Shown here in pieces: positions 4,958 through 7,166 of a stretch of DNA of 7,166 nucleotides; the stretch's first letter is position 1, and each line of letters begins with the position of its first letter. The translations under genes and the position numbers were made by a program. The notes under the pieces are model-generated. The model saw nothing but the letters and a program-made list of their open reading frames with translations, was not told where the DNA came from and ran no database searches. This stretch comes from JAXDLK01 sp034666665. Its GTDB lineage: Bacteria > Desulfobacterota > Binatia > JACPRU01. The stretch is from positions 1-7,166 of the forward strand of contig JAXDLK010000250.1 of assembly GCA_034666665.1 (NCBI GenBank). Reading direction: 5' to 3'.

Positions 4958-6201
4958 GGAACCCCTCCTCGTCGGGGTGGCATGATCGGCCCCTCTTGCG
5001 GGTTTTGCCAGCTCGAGCGGCGTAGGGCGAGGAGGGCATGCCGGAGACGCTCGATCTCCGCCTCGTCCAGGGCCAGAGCGAGCGGCGCGAGACGCTCCGG
5101 CGAGAGCGCTGCGGCGGAGATCGGCACCGCACGCTCCAGAGCTTGGATCACCCGCTCGTCGATCCGCCCGAGCGCCGGCCGGATCGTCTTTGCCAGGTCG
5201 ATCTCGGTCTCGGCGCCCGTGCTTCGCTGCTGCACGGTCTTTGCCAGATCGATTTGTACGAAGAAGAGCCCGCGGACCGCCTCGACGTCGAGCGCGTGAC
5301 GAGCGGCCGAGTCGGCCGCTCGTGCGATCACGGCGGCCTCGCGGGGGCGGTCCTCGACCGGCGCGTGGTGCGCGCGCTTCCACGCCGCGACGAGCGGCAT
5401 CATCTCGAGCCGGCGTGCGAGAAGATCCACCACGTGATCGACGTCGTCGCGCGGCATCGGACCGCCGAGCCACCGCCCGCGAAGCGCGCGGAGCTCTCCC
5501 TCGTGCTCGCCGATCCATCGATCGATCGCCGTCCCGAGCGTCGCCGGCGCCGTCGGCGATACCCAGTAGACCTTGCGATAGCGCGGCGGCTCACACGCGA
5601 GCTTCCATTCCGGCCTGCGGACGTGGACGGCCTCGAAGGTGTCGGTGACGAGCGCATCGACGTCGCCGCGGGCGAGATACCCTGCCAGCAATGGATTGTC
5701 CGGGACGGCGACCACCTCCGCGTCCGGCAAGCGCTTCCGCGCCCATGACTCGAGAAAGCCGCCGCGGTTGACGGCCACGCGCCGCGGATCCGCGGCGCCG
5801 ACGATGCACGGCGCACCGGCTGCGACGGCACGCGTCGCATAGCCGGAGACCTCGCGCTCGGGGCGCCACGTCACCCCGCTCATCACGACGTCGAAATCGC
5901 CACGGGCGAGCCTCTGCGGGAGCTCCGGCCAGCGAAACCGCACCCACACGACCTCCCTTCCGAGAGCCGCCGCCAGCCGCTCCGCGACATCGACGTCGAA
6001 GCCGCGACCGCTCTTCGAGAACGGCGGATAATCGGCGCTGGTCCCCACCCGCAGCGGGTTCGCCGCGGCGGCGGAGAGCACGAGGCCAAGCACCACGGCC
6101 GCGGCGCCGGTGAGTTGTTGCGCGGGGCGGGTCAGGATATTGATGGCCCGCAGGAGCCGCGGGCGCGGAGTCGCGCGGACGGAGAAGGAGGACGTTCCCA
6201 T
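4954..6201 (-). CDS. Exported cyclohexadienyl dehydratase-chorismate mutase fusion (PheC-AroQ gamma type)
   Basis: A 415-residue, two-domain exported enzyme. Residues 30-47 form a signal peptide with an Ala-rich cleavage region. Residues 48-247 are a type 3 solute-binding fold close to PheC: LRVGTSADYPPF (50-61), WPELPQRLARGDFDVVMSGV (91-110), VPDN (166-169) and TDTFE (186-190). Glu190 sits where, as I recall, the general acid of Pseudomonas PheC lies. Residues 252-395 match secreted AroQ gamma chorismate mutase. By alignment to the M. tuberculosis secreted enzyme, Arg264, Lys275, Arg287 and Arg350 correspond to Arg49, Lys60, Arg72 and Arg134. Gln324 replaces Glu109, as Gln88 does in E. coli. 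Together the domains would turn chorismate into phenylpyruvate outside the cytoplasm. ATG 6201 is the only ATG or GTG upstream of the hydrophobic core, but has a poor ribosome binding site. The stop overlaps the next gene (GTGA). Confidence 0.85.
   Translation of the reverse strand: MGTSSFSVRATPRPRLLRAINILTRPAQQLTGAAAVVLGLVLSAAAANPLRVGTSADYPPFSKSGRGFDVDVAERLAAALGREVVWVRFRWPELPQRLARGDFDVVMSGVTWRPEREVSGYATRAVAAGAPCIVGAADPRRVAVNRGGFLESWARKRLPDAEVVAVPDNPLLAGYLARGDVDALVTDTFEAVHVRRPEWKLACEPPRYRKVYWVSPTAPATLGTAIDRWIGEHEGELRALRGRWLGGPMPRDDVDHVVDLLARRLEMMPLVAAWKRAHHAPVEDRPREAAVIARAADSAARHALDVEAVRGLFFVQIDLAKTVQQRSTGAETEIDLAKTIRPALGRIDERVIQALERAVPISAAALSPERLAPLALALDEAEIERLRHALLALRRSSWQNPQEGPIMPPRRGGVP
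5186..5256. repeat. Near-identical 20-bp direct repeat, 51 bp apart, in the AroQ domain
   Basis: GTCTTTGCCAGGTCGATCTC (5186-5205) and GTCTTTGCCAGATCGATTTG (5237-5256) differ at 3 of 20 bases. They are spaced exactly 17 codons apart within the chorismate mutase domain, where they encode IDLAKTI and IDLAKTV (residues 334-340 and 317-323). The bases between them show no further duplication that I can see. Confidence 0.6.
5299..5323. repeat. 25-bp palindrome (12-bp arms, 1-bp centre) inside the PheC-AroQ gene
   Basis: Arm ACGAGCGGCCGA (5299-5310) is followed by one central G and its exact reverse complement TCGGCCGCTCGT (5312-5323). It shares the half-site CGAGCGGCC with the palindrome at 953-978. 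It is located in the AroQ domain coding region (antisense codons for about residues 293-301). Confidence 0.75.
6115..6141 (+). promoter_or_regulatory. Possible sigma70-type promoter for the RRM gene
   Basis: TTGTTG at 6115-6120 and GATATT at 6136-6141, with a 15-bp spacer, form a weak -35/-10 pair. They sit in one of the few AT-richer patches of the region. Transcription would begin near 6148, giving a leader of about 50 bases before the ATT start at 6200. It lies inside the signal-peptide coding region of the divergent PheC-AroQ gene. Spacing is short and the -35 is only half-consensus, so this is a suggestion only. Confidence 0.25.
6185..6191 (+). promoter_or_regulatory. Perfect Shine-Dalgarno AAGGAGG deciding the ATT start
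   Basis: AAGGAGG matches the full anti-Shine-Dalgarno core. It lies eight bases before an in-frame ATT at 6200, with no ATG, GTG or TTG between. The nearest ATG in frame is upstream at 6143 with only AGGA at 6134-6137. The position of this site is the main argument that translation begins at ATT. Confidence 0.65.
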
Positions 6202-6637
6202 TCCGAAGCGAGTATTCGTAGGCAATCTGAGCTTCCGAACCACGAAGGACGAGCTCGCCACGGCGTTCGCGCCGGCGGGTAACGTGATCAGCGTGTACGT
6301 CGGAACCGACCGCGAGACTGGCCGCTCGCGCGGGTTCGCGTTCGTCGAGTTCGGCGAGGAGGAAGAGGCGGCCCGCGCGATCGAGCTCTTCAACGAGAAG
6401 GAGATCGACGGCCGAAAGCTGCGTGTGAATCCGGCCGAGGATCGCCCGCGCGGCGAGCGGCCGCCCGGCCGCGGCCCGGCACCTTCCGCGCGGCCATGGA
6501 CCCCTTCCCCAGCGGCACCCGCCGCCGAGGCCGAAGGAGGCGGCGATGCCTTCGGTGCCGGTCGCTTCGGCACCCCGTTCCGGAAGCCGAAGGGGAGCCG
6601 TCGCGGCCTTCGCGGTCGCAAGCGCAGCCTCTACTAG
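6200..6637 (+). CDS. Single-RRM RNA-binding protein, probable ATT start
   Basis: A 145-residue RNA-binding protein with one RNA recognition motif (residues about 4-80) and a disordered basic tail. RNP2 is VFVGNL (5-10); RNP1 is RGFAFVEF (44-51). Phe6 and the RNP1 aromatics Phe46 and Phe48 are the usual RNA-stacking positions. The tail (82-145) is rich in Arg, Gly and Pro and ends with SRRGLRGRKRSLY, probably a nonspecific RNA contact. Bacterial single-RRM proteins with Gly/Arg-rich tails are often cold- or stress-induced RNA chaperones. Start: ATT 6200 gives an N-terminus (M)PKRVFVGNL that is standard for the family and sits eight bases after a perfect AAGGAGG. ATG 6143 would add 19 atypical, Arg-rich residues. 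The start overlaps the divergent ATG of the PheC-AroQ gene. The gene ends 13 bp from the convergent transferase gene. Confidence 0.85.
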   Translation: MPKRVFVGNLSFRTTKDELATAFAPAGNVISVYVGTDRETGRSRGFAFVEFGEEEEAARAIELFNEKEIDGRKLRVNPAEDRPRGERPPGRGPAPSARPWTPSPAAPAAEAEGGGDAFGAGRFGTPFRKPKGSRRGLRGRKRSLY

Positions 6638-6650
6638 TTCCCTCGTTCCC

Positions 6651-7166
6651 TCAATCTGCTCGCGCCTTCTGGAACGCCGGCCGCTCGGCGAGCCGCTTGA
6701 CGTACGCTTCGAGGTTCGGCGAGCCGTCGAGCAGCTTCATCGCCCGCGACCAGTCGAGGATCGAGCCCACCATCACGTCGGCCGCCGTCAGGCCGTCGCC
6801 CACCAGGTAGCGTTTGCCGTCGAGGGCGCGCTCGAGCACCTCTCTCACCTCCCCGAACTTGTTCCGGCCCTCGTCCGCCGCAGCGGGTGAGCGCTTGTCC
6901 TCGGACAACATCATCGTGTTCAGGAACACCTGCAGGACCGGCGGCTCCAGCGTGGCCATCGAATAGACGATCCACTGGTAGTACGGACCCCGCGCCGACG
7001 AACCCGCGGGTGGCGCGAGACGCTTCTCCGGGTACTTGTCGGCGAGGTACGCGCAGATCGCGGCGGACTCGAACATCGTGACGTCACCGTCCACGAGCGC
7101 CGGTACGGCACCGTGGGGATGGATCTTCAGGTAGTCGGGCCGCTTGTGCTCGCCCTTGGAAAGATC
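6651..7166 (-). CDS. Glutathione S-transferase, 5' end outside the window
   Basis: A cytosolic glutathione S-transferase, partial: 171 residues are visible and roughly the first 30 (including the catalytic Ser/Tyr/Cys) lie beyond the right edge. Visible landmarks, in order: HGAVPALVDGD with the cis-Pro of the thioredoxin-like domain, FESAAICAYLADKYP with the Glu-Ser pair that binds the gamma-glutamyl end of glutathione, then the all-helical C-terminal domain. That domain contains YLVGDGLTAADVMVGS, the conserved N-cap box (T-x-x-D) of the GST core. The frame is open through the edge, so an internal start at 7094 should not be used. It would conjugate or reduce electrophiles with glutathione. 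It is convergent with the RRM gene, with only 13 bp between stops and no terminator visible there. Confidence 0.93.
   Translation of the reverse strand, partial: DLSKGEHKRPDYLKIHPHGAVPALVDGDVTMFESAAICAYLADKYPEKRLAPPAGSSARGPYYQWIVYSMATLEPPVLQVFLNTMMLSEDKRSPAAADEGRNKFGEVREVLERALDGKRYLVGDGLTAADVMVGSILDWSRAMKLLDGSPNLEAYVKRLAERPAFQKARAD

Noticed and set aside
5038..5748. Long plus-strand open frame (236 codons) opposite the PheC-AroQ gene
   Set aside because: Antisense shadow of a gene with clear domains on the minus strand; no recognisable motif and no ribosome binding site.
6143..6199. Upstream ATG extension of the RRM gene
   Set aside because: The 19 added residues are Arg-rich and unlike RRM family N-termini. 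The ATG has only a weak AGGA, and the perfect AAGGAGG lies downstream of it. Kept as the alternative start rather than the call.
6554..6574. Hairpin GGTGCCG-(7 nt)-CGGCACC near the end of the RRM gene, as a possible terminator
   Set aside because: It lies inside the coding sequence, more than 60 bases before the stop, and has no following T-run.

Overview
The window is GC-rich bacterial chromosomal DNA, packed with genes and codon-biased toward G/C in third positions. The long open frames antisense to most genes are a by-product of that composition. The gene set (a SnoaL-like protein, a two-motif ferredoxin, VOC proteins, an exported cyclohexadienyl dehydratase/chorismate mutase fusion, a mini-secretin and a single-RRM protein) suggests an uncultured Gram-negative, deltaproteobacterium-like or related soil/sediment lineage. 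Taxonomy cannot be fixed from sequence reading alone. I see no rRNA, tRNA, CRISPR array, transposase or integrase.

Layout. Positions 27-2817 (+ strand) hold six small genes. A SnoaL-like protein, a ferredoxin, an SSAT-like acetyltransferase and an unrecognised 161-residue protein are closely spaced and the last pair overlaps by ATGA, so they are probably one operon. After a 94-bp gap come a PhnB-like VOC protein and a small DUF1579-like protein with strong ribosome binding sites. Positions 6201-2929 (- strand) hold a tightly coupled operon. In transcription order it encodes an exported PheC-AroQ fusion, a secretin-like exported protein, a YeaE-like aldo/keto reductase and a short VOC protein. 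All three junctions are 4-bp overlaps (GTGA, ATGA, GTGA). Two bases after the last stop, an ATG opens a short frame that looks like the beginning of a CYTH-domain gene but loses resemblance after about 30 codons, so it is probably a remnant. At 6200-6637 (+) lies a divergent RRM RNA-binding protein whose best start appears to be a rare ATT codon behind a perfect Shine-Dalgarno sequence. At the right edge (- strand, 6651 to beyond the window) is the C-terminal part of a glutathione S-transferase, convergent with the RRM gene.

How the genes may work together. The fusion should convert chorismate to prephenate and then phenylpyruvate outside the cytoplasm. The coupled secretin-like protein is also predicted to be exported. 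The reductase and VOC protein have no signal peptide and would act in the cytoplasm, perhaps on 2-oxo-acids or 2-oxo-aldehydes. A functional link among them rests only on the coupling and is inference. The points most worth follow-up are this operon, the ATT start of the RRM gene with its head-to-head overlap with the operon's first gene, the truncated CYTH gene, and two long perfect palindromes inside coding sequence that share a 9-bp core.
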